Assembly: GCA_963573305.1 (NCBI GenBank)
Contig: OY754331.1
Span: 11,442,868-11,506,867 of the forward strand
Length of the DNA: 64,000 nucleotides
Reading direction: 5' to 3'
From: Pyrrhosoma nymphula
Lineage: Eukaryota > Arthropoda > Insecta > Odonata > Coenagrionidae
Positions 11,901 through 23,000 of the stretch are shown here, one piece after another. The notes below the pieces were generated by a model. The model searched no databases. It was given only the letters and a program-made list of their open reading frames with translations, and was not told where the DNA came from. The translations under genes and the position numbers were made by a program. Numbering within the stretch: the first letter of the stretch is position 1; every line of letters starts with the position of its first letter.

Positions 11901-14481
11901 GTGGATTACTGAGTCCGCAATGTATAGTCATTTTATCATGATTTAAATGCAGTCAGATTACCATGAAAGGGAAATATCATCCCAGTATTCTTGTTTATGA
12001 TGTTATTTGAATTATTAACTGTTTTGCTTTAAAACTACATATGTATTTAAATGGAGCACATAAGAGGAACTTTTTATGGAAAAGTTAAAGTTGTATGTTA
12101 ATTGTCGCACAATTCTTAACAAATGACTGAATTTTTCTCACAACACGCCACATTGTAGTGGAAAGGGGATTTCACGGAAACTGCCCGTGGGGGTGGGGAC
12201 TGGGCCCTTCCCCCAGTCTCACACCTCCTCCCCTAATGTTAGTCCTAAGGAAAAAACATCGTTAGATCGAAAGGAGAACAACAAACCCACAATGCCTGTT
12301 TCTTTCTCAATCTTCTGAAAGAGCATAGTGATTGGAAGCAGATATTTCTTTCTTTTTAGCTCATGGAATATTTGTCGGAGAGGATAAAATGCTTTCTCGA
12401 TGGAGCAGGTGATTTTAAGGCTGCATTCCACCATCGGAACCTAATCTGTTTTTTTTCCTTTTATCTTGTCCAATCGGAAATACTTTTCTAAATTTTTCTA
12501 GAGTCCACATCGCTGGTTCAGCTCCTTTCTCATCTTCATCGTAATCCTTTGATGACTTCACTAAATCTTCTAATTCGTTATTTGCCAACACCACTCTTAT
12601 GTTCTTCAGTTAGCTCTTCCAAGTCTTTATCATTCATATCAATGAATCCCTCACCACCAACCCGTCTTGCTTATAGAATTATTTTGTTTATCTCTTGATC
12701 GACCACAGGAAATCCTTTGAAATCATCCAAAGCCTCGTCAATCCATAAATTCTTCCGTGGGGAATTTTAAGTTTCTGGTTTTTAATCGTCCATTGCCACT
12801 TTAATGAATACATACTCTATCTTTAGTGATTGTAAATGATTTCCAGATTAGAGAGTGCATCCATTGCCGCACAAATGTTCTCAATTACGAGGTGGGTGTA
12901 CGTTGCCTTGACACATCGGATGATCCCCCTGAGGCTGAGGAAGGGGGTCACGTTCAGTGGTAAAAGCAAAACCTTGACATTTTCATTCTCAATGGCTTTT
13001 GATGATGAATGATCAGATACATTGTTGCAACCCTTCCTTTTGCAGTTTTATTTATCTTCGGGGAGGAAGCGCTGGTCAATCCTTTCGGTACAAAAATAGC
13101 TATTATTCACGCTTTATATTATGTTGCCCGAAGACAGACAGATGGTAATTATTTTTATTCTTAAATGCACGAGGATTTTTCACTCAGTAAACTGCTCTGG
13201 GCTTGATCATGAGGCTTACTGCTATCAACCTACTGTTGTACGCGGGCTTGAAAGGTAAAGCTGAGGTCTGTTGAATTGATCCTGAGTTGCCGCATAGTAA
13301 CTCGCTTTTGAGTGACTTAACCACCGGTGGTTACACTCGGAGTTGTCATCTACCTTGCCCTGTGCTCTAGCGCACCTTTCCCGCCACTGTGCCAAGGGGG
13401 GAAAGTTTTCGCCTCCCATCTTGCCTTCAAAGGAGGAGGGGGTCACAACACAAGGCACCCCCTTGATTCTTATTTACTTGGAGACGGTCTGCTGCTTGTA
13501 TACATTGAAATCTAAATGCTCGGGGAAGAAGGTTCACCTCACAGAATGGCTTATATTTGAACTTAGGGTCGATTATGTTGAGAAATTCTCACTTCTAATT
13601 TCTGAACTGATTGTAGGTGAATCACGGGATACAGGGGTCCCACTGTATATGTTTCATAATTAAAATATCTGTTTGAAGTGATAAAGAACACTTAATCTTT
13701 TCAGCTTTTTTGAAGTGAGGATTTTATTACTCCTAGTTTTTATGCATTCCGTTTAATGCCTTTGATAGAACATCACTATCTCAAGCACATAATGATGGAG
13801 CTCACTTACTAATCAATGATAAACTATGCTGCTTTCTTGGAATGTGGAATGGGTAAAAATTCACCTCCTTATTTAAATCAATGCCTGTCATATACATCCA
13901 TATTACAAAATTCAAAATATTGCTTTCCAATAGGTAAAAAAATCCCACATTGAGTGGTTCATTCATGATTTTGATTGATTTGTATGTTCTGATTTCTTCC
14001 ACAATTGTTTGAAATGGGTATTACTATTAATTTTAGTGTTTGCTTCCTGTGTCCTTGTTATAATTCACATTTTTCGAATTTCAAGGATGAAGATGATGAA
14101 CTATACAAAAGAGATTTCTCTGCTGCAACATTGGATGACCACTTTGATAAGACTATTCTTCCTAAAGTTATGCAGGTGAGTTCCTCTCAGCAATTTTTCT
14201 TATTATTTTTACATAATTACTTTGTATTCCTTTTTAGTTTTCTGTCATTTTGACCCAATTTTTCCTTGTGTAATTAGGTGAAGAACTTTGGTAGAAGTGG
14301 CCGAACTAAGTACACTCACTTAGTTGACCAGGACACCACAGCTTTTGATTCTCCCTGGGTTTCCGACACCGCACAGAATCTTAAATTCCATAGTACACAG
14401 GCAGCAGGGATGAAGCAGGCATTTGACAGACCATCAGTTCTGGCAAGAAGGAAAAAGCCAGCTCAAGGAGCTCAGCAGTGA
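5914..14481 (+). CDS. Mfap1: microfibrillar-associated protein 1 (spliceosome B-complex factor)
   Basis: Coding exons: 5914-5980, 6105-6423, 6838-7078, 7678-7762, 9591-9751, 10517-10821, 11488-11647, 14086-14175, 14278-14481. All have GT-AG ends and agreeing phases, for 1632 nt and 543 aa. The N-terminus has the family block KVKVHRYVSGKRPDYAPM, then Glu/Asp/Arg-rich stretches. The conserved C-terminal domain (about residue 238 on) shows RLKPVFVRKRDRITILERE, EYEAWKLRELKRIKRDR, KGKYKFLQKYYHRGVF, FDKTILPKVMQVKNFGRSG and RTKYTHLVDQDTTAFDS. The protein is nuclear and works with Prp38 in spliceosome activation (family knowledge). It is longer than the human 439-aa protein, partly because residues 306-350 are a Gly/Ala/Val-rich insert in exon 6. 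The start is the first ATG of exon 1, giving MSSKAGPSIQSTAG. At least four transposon insertions lie in its introns. Confidence 0.97.
7800..8530 (+). pseudogene. Penelope-like element, 3' coding fragment
   Basis: Lies inside MFAP1 intron 4. The frame at 8016-8279 reads YRISCETCDQVYTGEIGR and RTRIKE, the GIY-YIG endonuclease motif set (C-x-x-C, YxGExGR, RIKE) that ends Penelope-like reverse transcriptases. AVAEYA and, after a break, FREALEI continue the usual C-terminus. No reverse-transcriptase core is present, and stops follow within 60 bp, so the copy is 5' truncated and dead. At 8501-8522, CTGACATGGTCTTCAGCAAAGG looks like a damaged hammerhead core just after the coding part. The left boundary is uncertain. 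Confidence 0.75.
9981..10137. repeat. foldback with two opposed hammerhead-like cores
   Basis: Within MFAP1 intron 5. The arms (about 9981-10056 and 10062-10137) are near-complementary. Each contains CTGAAGA (plus strand 10063-10069; minus strand 10055-10049) followed by TGCTGG, a loop and CCAGC, then an altered GAAAC box: AAAAC on the minus strand (10029-10025) and AAAGC on the plus strand. The CUGANGA box and stem II are intact in both; the box after stem II is damaged. It is most likely a Penelope-type terminal fragment inserted as a head-to-head pair. Confidence 0.65.
10872..11429. mobile_element. hAT-type MITE, 542 bp
   Basis: The left end is CAGAGATGGG at 10880; the right end is CCCATCTCTA at 11421. 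CCCATGAC is duplicated exactly on both sides (10872-10879 and 11422-11429), the 8-bp signature of hAT elements. The interior near both ends is rich in AAAATTAC/GTAATTTT words, extending the inverted similarity. There is no transposase. It sits in MFAP1 intron 6 and should be spliced out. Confidence 0.88.
11841..13647. mobile_element. Tigger/pogo-type DNA transposon relic, 1.8 kb
   Basis: The inverted ends are CAGTGGGACCCCC (from 11843) and GGGGTCCCACTG (to 13645), with TA on each side (11841-11842, 13646-13647). TA duplication and CAGT ends are typical of pogo/Tigger elements. It fills most of MFAP1 intron 7. Its interior holds a decayed minus-strand transposase, listed separately. Confidence 0.85.
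12219..12765 (-). pseudogene. Tigger-type transposase C-terminus, broken
   Basis: Minus-strand fragments read LWIDEALDDFKGFPVVDQEI, then VVLANNELEDLVKSS, then TLEKFRKVFPIGQDKRK and a stretch ending in LTLGEEV, in more than one frame. The W..A..DF.GF pattern followed by an acidic tail matches the C-terminus of Tigger transposases. The catalytic DDE core is not visible. Frame changes and stops show it is dead. Confidence 0.55.
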
Positions 14482-14725
14482 AAGAATTTTTACTGCAAAG
14501 AATTCTTGATTTCCATCCAGTGAGTACATATGTGGTGTTTCTGTTTTTACTTGCCTTGAACTCTCTACAATGAGAATTTCATGAATTTATTGCTTTACCT
14601 ATGTGATGCATAATGTTACCAACTTCCTGTATGAGAAAAAAACAGCTTATAATGTTGGTTAAGTAAGTTAGAGTAATAGTGCATCACTCACTGACATAAT
14701 TACTCTTTGTGTGGAAAAAGTGCAA

Positions 14726-14731
14726 AATAAA
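14726..14731 (+). promoter_or_regulatory. candidate MFAP1 poly(A) signal
   Basis: AATAAA about 245 bp after the MFAP1 stop codon, followed by an A-rich and then GT-containing stretch. It is the first canonical signal downstream. Confidence 0.5.
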
Positions 14732-14833
14732 GGTAAAATATCTCGTCCACGTACTAATGTCAAGTAAATGTTGCCAGCTTCATGATCTGACTCCAGTGGC
14801 AGTCACGCCAGCAAACTGACCCTCCGCTGGTGG

Positions 14834-15024
14834 CGGTGACTATGTAAGATCGAAGGCTTTCCCGGCATATAGCGATGTTGGGGGCTGTTCAGGTTTCCGA
14901 CCAGGTCAAACTTGCCATTTCTGCCAATGTTTCGATGAACGACTCGTTCATTGAAATGTCGGCAGAAATGAAGAGTTTGACCCGATCAGAAACCCGAACA
15001 ACCTCCAACATCGGTGACTATGTA
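14834..15024. repeat. foldback between 13-bp direct repeats
   Basis: The arms run from CGATGTTGG (14873) to a turn at about 14943 and back to CCAACATCG (15013). CGGTGACTATGTA occurs at 14834-14846 and again at 15012-15024, as if duplicated on insertion. The centre, GATGAACGACTCGTTCATTG then AAATGTCGGC, resembles a decayed Penelope hammerhead region; the reverse strand has a clean GAAAC after CGTTCATC. The CUGANGA box is not clean on either strand. Confidence 0.6.
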
Positions 15025-16589
15025 CTTGGCGGCACTCAGACAGGGCGGGATTAAAGGTTGTAGAGGCTAGGGGTTACTGATGAATTGGAGGCCTGAGTTT
15101 ACAATGTTTAGCCAACGTATGCAATGTTGAATTAATGCATGCTTTTCAGTAGGTATTCATGCAAATAACATTTTTTTAATATAACCAAACCACTGAATTC
15201 AAATATGAACTTAGGTTGAAGTTAGTTCCTTCGTATTTCTATCATAATTTAATTCTTTCACAAAGTGCAAATTCGAAACTATTAATCTTAAATATTAAAT
15301 ATAAACTACCCCCCCTCCCTACTATCCCCCGAGGCCCACGATAAGGACTCCTGACTAAACGAGGCCTGGGGCAATAGCCTCTCCCCTTAATCCAGGCCTG
15401 CACAGGGTATGTGCAAACATTACTGAAGCTCCATACATCTGTGAATGAAATAGAAGCACTGCATGTTAGTGCTTCAATCAGGCTATTGTCTACCACCAAT
15501 AATTTGACTGCAGACCGAAATGCCGAAAGTTATTTGTATATATGAATGCCAAAATAAATTTGAAAGGTGATGGACGCTAGAAGAAAAATCATGTTGTGCA
15601 AGTTTTGAACCATTCAGATTTACAGGAGCAGAAAAGATTCCACTGTTAAACATGTAAAGGACAGAACCAAGCACATTAATATTTTCCAAAAATCTAAAAT
15701 CAGTGCAGGAAGCAGGCATTTGTGGAATAAATTGGCATCAAATAATAGACTCCATTGTCACCATAGAGGGATCGTTATATCCTTTCTCTTCTAAGTTGCA
15801 GAGTAAAATTGATGGCCTGCTTGTCTGTACTTACTTCAAAGTTGTTAGCGAAGGAATGTTAGGGAGTCAGACAACTGCTGCCAAAGTTTACCTTAAATCT
15901 GAGGTGAGAAGGGGAGAGATGAAACCAGAGTTGGAAAATCTAAGGTGTTTGTGTGAAAGTAAGTTAACCAGGCTCTTGATATTGGACACTGTCTACGTGT
16001 TCACTCTGACCATGGGCAAACTTCGAGATGATGAGAAGAACATAGTTCAAAACTCTGAAGTGTCTGTTGTGCAGACAGAAGCGTTAATCCTCTTTTGAAG
16101 AAACTTGAAAGCACAGTGCTACTTACTATTTTTTCACTACTATCTTTTCACGCAATATACATTGTAAAACAAAGGTGAAACTGTGAATGTGCTTCATATA
16201 TTTTTGACCATCAAGGGAGACCTCAATGAATTTTTGGTATCTCGTGGGAAGGCATTGTGAGTTCCATGCTCAAATTTTGACAGTAAATGTGCTCTTTACT
16301 CTTATGGAAATACATTAACTGACTTGAGAATCAAAGCTTCTCCAGATACTTTAGAAATTCAGCTACATAAATATATGCGTAGTTATTTGTTTGTTTTAAT
16401 TGAGAATAAACAATGTTTTCTTTTTCCGCTCTAGCCTGAAATTTTTAACCGCTGTGATAATATTTTTATACAGCTTTCCCTTAAATTTAATTACCACTTT
16501 TCAGGGTCCATATTTATAAGTGATGAAAAAATTGTTTTGGACCATATTAACTATTGATAAGCAGTTGAAATATGGTTTTATGCCCAACA
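15025..16589. other. intergenic; one weak ORF
   Basis: A 131-codon plus-strand frame at 15703-16098 has a mixed, protein-like composition but no recognisable motif, no splice context and no partner. I see no other feature. Confidence 0.4.
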
Positions 16590-16986
16590 TTCAGGGTTGT
16601 TACAGTCCTGGAAAACCTGTGAAAGTCGTGGATCTTGATGAGAAATTAACCTGAAAATTTGTTTTTCCAAGTCAAAATCTGATTTTTTTAGTAAGCCAAG
16701 AGTACCCTTTTCAGCTATTTTTAGTACCTTGCCTGAATGAAGCAGTGGAGCTCTTTGTGTTTTGGGTTTAGCAATTAATTATATGCCCCTAAACTAAACT
16801 TCATGGTAAAAAAATTCAGTTCCAATTCTTTACACTCATGCGGAGGAAGATGGAATATCTGTTTCTCCTCAGATTTTGTTAAAGTAATTCACGGCCCTCA
16901 TCGCTGCTGAGACCTAAGAATAACATTCAGAAAGAAAGTTGATTTTCCCCTTAGGGTGACAAGGCTGTATCTCTATTAACCCTGAA
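16590..16986. mobile_element. possible MITE with TTCAGGGTT ends
   Basis: The left TTCAGGGTTGTTACAG and the right end, whose complement is TTCAGGGTTAATAGAG, match at 13 of 16 positions in inverted orientation about 400 bp apart. I found no clear target duplication, so the class is open. Confidence 0.35.
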
Positions 16987-17824
16987 TTTTACTAAATGAG
17001 TGAACAAAAAGAAAAACAATAGGAAATTTCCACAGAAGCAGTGCAAAATATGCATACTCGGCTTCAATAACAAGTACATAACTGTGACATTGTCCTTGTT
17101 GAAATAAATAATCTGAATCCTTAAACCAGAAGCATTGAATTCAATACAGTGGGATATTAATTTGAAAGATAATGTGTAGAGATTAGATTTAGATCGGCTT
17201 GGAAGCTAACAAGGATAATAAAAGACATTATAAGCTTAAAACTTTCTACTGTCAACTATCAGGAGGAACTGCATAACAATTCTCTAATTGAAAACCTTTG
17301 TTGAATAACTGGAGGCGCAACAACAATGAAGTATGCACAACCTTATGACTTACATTGGAATGCTTGGAAGCAATATTCAATGCATCCGATGAGCAATCTT
17401 TTGGCAGGAATTGTGAATGCATTCCTCTCTGAAAATTCAGACTTTTAAAGAAGGCGTCCATGAGGAGTTACTTTCCTCTGAAGCTTTCTTCCTTATATCT
17501 GTCTGTAAAACCTCTTTGTATTCCAAGTGTCCTAACTCTTTCATTTTCATCTACATTTAAAGATCAATTCTTGGTCTTTCCTTTGGCCCAACACTCTAAT
17601 TCGATTACAAAATTTTTGCACCAATGTTGGCAGAAGTTAACGGTGTAAGGACTTCACTTATCATCATTATTTTAAATGGCTTAATAAAGATAAATTTGGC
17701 TTTTTTCTGTGTTAAATGTTGATTCTTCTGTACTTGAAACTAGAGAGAATGGTAATTGGGAGTTAACCTAATCATAAACCCCAGAAAAGGTGTTAAAATG
17801 GAAAATTTGGTCATGCCATATGAA

Positions 17825-18150
17825 TACAGTTGAGGACCTCAAATTCGTAATCCCAAAATTCAGAAAACCCAAAATCCGCAAGATTTGAAGCTAAATTTTC
17901 AAACTCCCTCCACATGTTTTTTCGTTCTACCGCCACACCGCTTCCAGTCGTGGAACTGTTATAGATGATTCATGTTAGATTTACATGATCTTACTGACGC
18001 AAATTTGCTTGTCATGTGTTATACCTCAATTTAGACCTTTTAAGATGAATGAAATGCCTGGAACCAGTCCAAGGACCCAAAATACAGAAAACTCCAAATT
18101 CCAGAAATCACTCGGTCCCATGCTTTCCAGATTTGAGGTCCTGTACTGTA
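17825..18150. mobile_element. pogo/Tigger-like MITE, 322 bp
   Basis: The left end, CAGTTGAGGACCTCAAAT, pairs with the right end, whose complement is CAGTACAGGACCTCAAAT. TA flanks each side. There is no coding content; interior AT-rich words such as CCCAAAATNC recur near both ends. Confidence 0.75.
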
Positions 18151-20083
18151 TATGTATTCACTATTGGCTTTTCATTTTCTGACAAAAATCCTGTAAAATG
18201 AATTTTTGGCGAGGGACACCTATATTCATTAATGAACATACATTCCTGGACTAAAATCTGATGCCTTCCTGTGTGTCTGTCAGGAGATATGATGGCTCCA
18301 ACCTAACTGTAGTTGAGTGTTTTAGTTTTTGCTGAAAATAAAATTTAAGTGAATTGTTTTTTTTTTAATTATTGATTTTTCCTCTTTCCAATAGGTCCAG
18401 CTTCTATCCAAGTGTTTGATCCACTAGAGAGATGAGCATTAAAACATCTGTGCCATTGCAACTTATCGTTGAAAATACTCAATGAAATTAAGTGGAAATT
18501 AACTGATGGAAGTGCAGTCTGAATCCTTGTCAAAAGCATGTACATTTTATGGACTTCAAATGAGACTTCAATGTGTGGATGGTATGTTATTGTGTGTGCA
18601 TGTGGCATCTGTGAATGTAGGTGTGACAGTCTTATTGTTTTCATTAGAGGGGAGCTGTATCATTATATAGACTTCTCTGCAAGTAATGCATTACTCTTTT
18701 TGAGGAGAAAGGAAATAACTTCTATTAAGAATGAGTAGGAATACACAAATGGAATACATTTATTTGAGAGTAATGCTGTTTTATTGTAATTGGTGAACTT
18801 TCAACTATTTTGTACTCACCTGCAGTGATGTGGCTCAGAAGAAATTCATTTCATTAAATATAAATAATGATCAGTATTTTGTTTTTATTTATTTTTTACT
18901 GTCTGTAATGAACAATACATATGTGGGATCAAGTGCATTCATTTGCCTTCATCATTTTGGCCTAGAGTCCATGATGAGGTCAAATTTAAAGTGTGTCAAA
19001 ATCTGAGGGTTTTTATTTCAATGATTCTCTTGCCCTTCTCATAATTTCCTGTTGAATATCATTATGTATGGCCCTGGTACCTACTTCTAATTACCATATC
19101 ACGTAATTTTGACTTTTCATTCAAGTATTTCTGTGGCAATAGTAACTAAATTTTATCTACGGAAGTCCTCTAGATTCTTCAGCTAATCAGGTATTGTAAA
19201 ATTACTTTAATTTTTCTGTTTAGACCTCTGATCTTGTACAAGATATGTTCAAAAACTTTATGAAAATGAATCGCTGTAAAATCTAAAATTGTATTGATCC
19301 ATACTTCCTGGAACATTATGATATATAGTGATATGATTCAGAGATTAGAGGATCATATATGTGCTTCTGAAAGTTTTTTCAGTGTAAATGTCCCACAATA
19401 GTTGCAAAGACATTGTGATTTTGATTGCCAAGGAAAAATGAAATTTACAGCTGCCAGGAAGTGTATTTCATGGTTGGATGTAATAGGAGAAACAAATAAT
19501 TGAATTGAATACCAGTAGATAAATTAGTAGTTTTCACATTAGGCAACTTATTTTATCCTGGGATAAACGTTTACCATGAAGAGATTTACTTGATGTATTT
19601 TGCTGCTGCCATATGGACTTAACTTTAGCCATTAATTCAAATGAAAAAGGCAATATCTCTTCTTTGTCAACAATGATGCATTGTTTTATTTTATTTCTCA
19701 TTGATACTGCACATGCACAACAAAATGCTTGTGTCTGTCTCCAAAGTTACAATGACTCAACTGAATCATTGAAATAGATTGACTATAATATATTACCCTT
19801 CTGAAGACAGGAAGGAACATTTTTGGCATTACTGTTCTTGTCACATGCCAGTAGTTTTCTCAGACAACACTAAGTGCAGAGTTTTTAGGATATTTTATGT
19901 ATCTTTGGTGTCATATTCAATACACATACTACTTCCAAGTATTGGATGACCTAATGTGGGAACTGTTACATGAACTGATTTCATTATTTGGATCACTTAC
20001 TTAGCAGAAACTCATTATTTAGCCTAGCTCCATGGTGCGGCTTTTTAGAAATAATAAAGCTGTCAGTCACTTGTCTTTGCCAG
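18151..20083. other. intergenic; serpin 3' side
   Basis: AT-rich, with no gene recognised. The serpin 3' UTR enters from the right on the minus strand. The nearest minus-strand AATAAA copies I noticed are at 19685-19694, about 400 bp past the stop. Confidence 0.45.
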
Positions 20084-23000
20084 CTATGGAGTCTGGGTTG
20101 GACTTTCTACTTTTCCAGCAAGAAGGATGAGACCCGTTTCCCGAAAAATGATGAAGAATAGAAATGGGTGGTTTGCAGACAGCCGGTTTATGTTACGTTT
20201 TTTTCTTAATTCAGTCGGCTCTGGAAAGAGAAGCGTTAAAATGCAATTAAGTGTCATACATAATTATGCCATCGGTGAGAGCAAAGCAGCATAATTTTCA
20301 TGTGGACTTTGCTCATGGCATCAGCTTGAAAATTGAAATAGCTCTAATGCTAATTTACTTACTAAGTTTTGGCAGTCCTTCAGCAACTGATTTGATTGAT
20401 GAAAATGACGAGGTGAAATATGAACTCTGTGTCAGTGACTTCAAATATAATCCTCTTTCATTTGATGCCACAGAGAAATCAGCGCTCTCTGGATCAAAGG
20501 CTTTCTCTATACCTTTCTGATGAAGAGAAAGGTACATACAATAAAATTTGGAAACCATATTTTCTCTTTAAAAAAAGCGGGTGACAGGAAGGCCCACTGG
20601 CGGATTAAGGCCATTGTTTTGGGGGTAGGTTGCTCAATTGCTACTTTCCAGGGATCTGGGGTGTATGGTATACTTTATGACCACCACTTTTCCCATTGTA
20701 ACAGGAATTACGGCCCCTTAATCCGCCAGTGGCAAGACCTATCCAGATTTTATATTCAGATATAATGTACTGTGTAATTTAAGTAAGTAAAGCATTTATT
20801 ATCCTCTTTATGCAGTCCCATAGAGAAAGAATGTATTCCAAATTATTTTTTTTGGGTTTTTGCAAAGGAAACAGCATTTCTGGACTCTTGCGTTGTTCAC
20901 TAGGTTTTAGCTTTTCCATTAGTAGGCAGTACTCAGAAATGAATATCCAGGGACTCAAGAGGAACTAACTCCAGTCCTAACGCAAATTTCTTTGGTCCAT
21001 CCCTTCTTTTGTTCATAGGGCATGTCTTCCCTTCAGTCCCCTTGCATGTTGAGCAGTTAGATCGGTGTACAGGTGGGTTTCTCAACCTCAAACAATTAGC
21101 TCCAAAATGCACTGATTAATAGATGAATACATTTTTTGATAGAATTTCATTCATCTTCTTGTTCAAATTTTCACCACTTTCATGGCATGAATTGCAAAGA
21201 ATCTCGATGTGCAGTAAGTACAAGTAAAAATTTATGGTGATTTACATAAATTTGGTACGAACTTTTTACACGTAGGTCATTCGACCTCAATTCAACAAAT
21301 GATGGACCATTAGGTCTGATTTTGCAAAAAAAAATGTTTTTTTTTAAATTTGATTTTCTTCTTTGAATGATAAATAAATCCTTATTTAGAAGAAAGGCAA
21401 TTTCAATTTCCCTAATAACAAGTTAATTGTTACAGCTAGAAATTTTTTACTTTCATAGATTCTTTGAAATTCCACAAAATTTTTGGACTTCAACATGACC
21501 ATATACTCTCTGCAACTTCTAAACTATCAATGCTAAAGCTAAATGAATGGCATTTGCTTCATAAGCCTTGTCCTAAACACCTCTGCCCCTGTGCATGGGG
21601 GTAGAAGGGGTTCTAGGAGTAGAAGAGGATGATCATTATTAGAAAGGAAAACCTGTATAAAGGCCGTTTTACACGGTACATTTGTTTGTACAAACTCTTC
21701 CGTGAACTCTTGCATGAGGCAAAATGTATCGTGTAAACCGGCAAACTGTATGAACGCTTGTGCGAATGTCTCAATGCCTGCACGGGAAATAGAACCTGTT
21801 CTAATTTCGTTGAGACAAACGTACAATCTCACGTACATTCGTTTGTGCAAAATCTTTCATCGTGTAAAACGGCCTTAAGAAAGATGGTTTTCCTAATCAC
21901 TTTCCTTCACAAAGATGCTGGGTCCAAACTGGAAAGCTCATGGGTAACACTCAACAATCTGACCCAGGCGTTCATTGCCATGAGCTCTTCAATTTTATGT
22001 TTCCAAGCCTTTAAATGAGAATTTTCCAATCATTGCGGTTGTGCAAGTTATGTGGTACGCAGTCACGTGCAGTGGTGCGAAGTTATACTCCAAGACGGTG
22101 AAATTCGCCGTCTTTGTGTATAACTTCACACCCGTGCATGTGACTACATACCACATCGCTTGTGCAACCGCAATGATTGGAAAGTTGTCAAGTTAGTCGT
22201 ACAAAAAGCGACAATGTTGGGTTTATTCTCCGCGACTGTGGAATATCATACACGACAACGTATCCTGTACTACAATGTAGACTGGGGACGAGAACATCTT
22301 GTTCGCATAATCCCCCGCTCTAATTCGCCTTGGCGTGGTGGTGTAACTGGCTAACACACCTGACCAGCATTTGGGAGATCTGGGTTTGAATCCCGGTCAA
22401 GTCAAATGATTTTTTCTTGGCGAATTTCACCTTCTTGGGGTATAACTTAAATGAGAGTTGGTCCTATAGAATATCCTCTTTCTCAGAACACATCCAACTT
22501 AAGAAGTGCACCATGAGATCTTAATATTATTAAGCATATTTAATGGTCGCTTACCTTTTTAAGAATTGGTGTAAAATCAAGCATTTGATTCACAAATGCC
22601 ATCTGTGGCATTGACACTTCAACCTCTGACTGTGTAAGACTTTCCAATAAGTATGGTATGGATATACTTGGTAGATTTTCAATGACTGACTTAATTCCTT
22701 CAGTTTCATCTGGTATCAGAAGTAGAAGGCTGACTGATTTTGCCTGAAATGAACAAAATTAATGGATTATGGGGATCTTCCACTAGGTCAGCAAGGTGTA
22801 CCTTATATATGTACCCATAGGGTGTGCCAAAATCGCTCTCAATTTGTCTCACCCAAAGACAGCACAGCTTATATGTAATCTATTTAGAAAATTAGGAGGC
22901 CCCAGAAAAGACTTCTCAAGTTGAAAAAAAGGATTGCTTCATTAAAAAATGTCAAATTGTAATTAATGTGGAGTGGAATATGTTTCATCCCTGGTTACAA

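Noticed and set aside
15483..15719. Alternative serpin C-terminal exon on the minus strand (FLENINVLGSVLYMF)
   Set aside because: It resembles a serpin end and has a fair acceptor, but the phase does not match exon 7. The exon at 20084-20220 fits in phase and has the better ANHPFLFFI block.
15703..16098. Plus-strand 131-codon ORF after MFAP1
   Set aside because: No recognisable motif, no signal peptide, and a single open frame in intergenic DNA; chance or old repeat is more likely.
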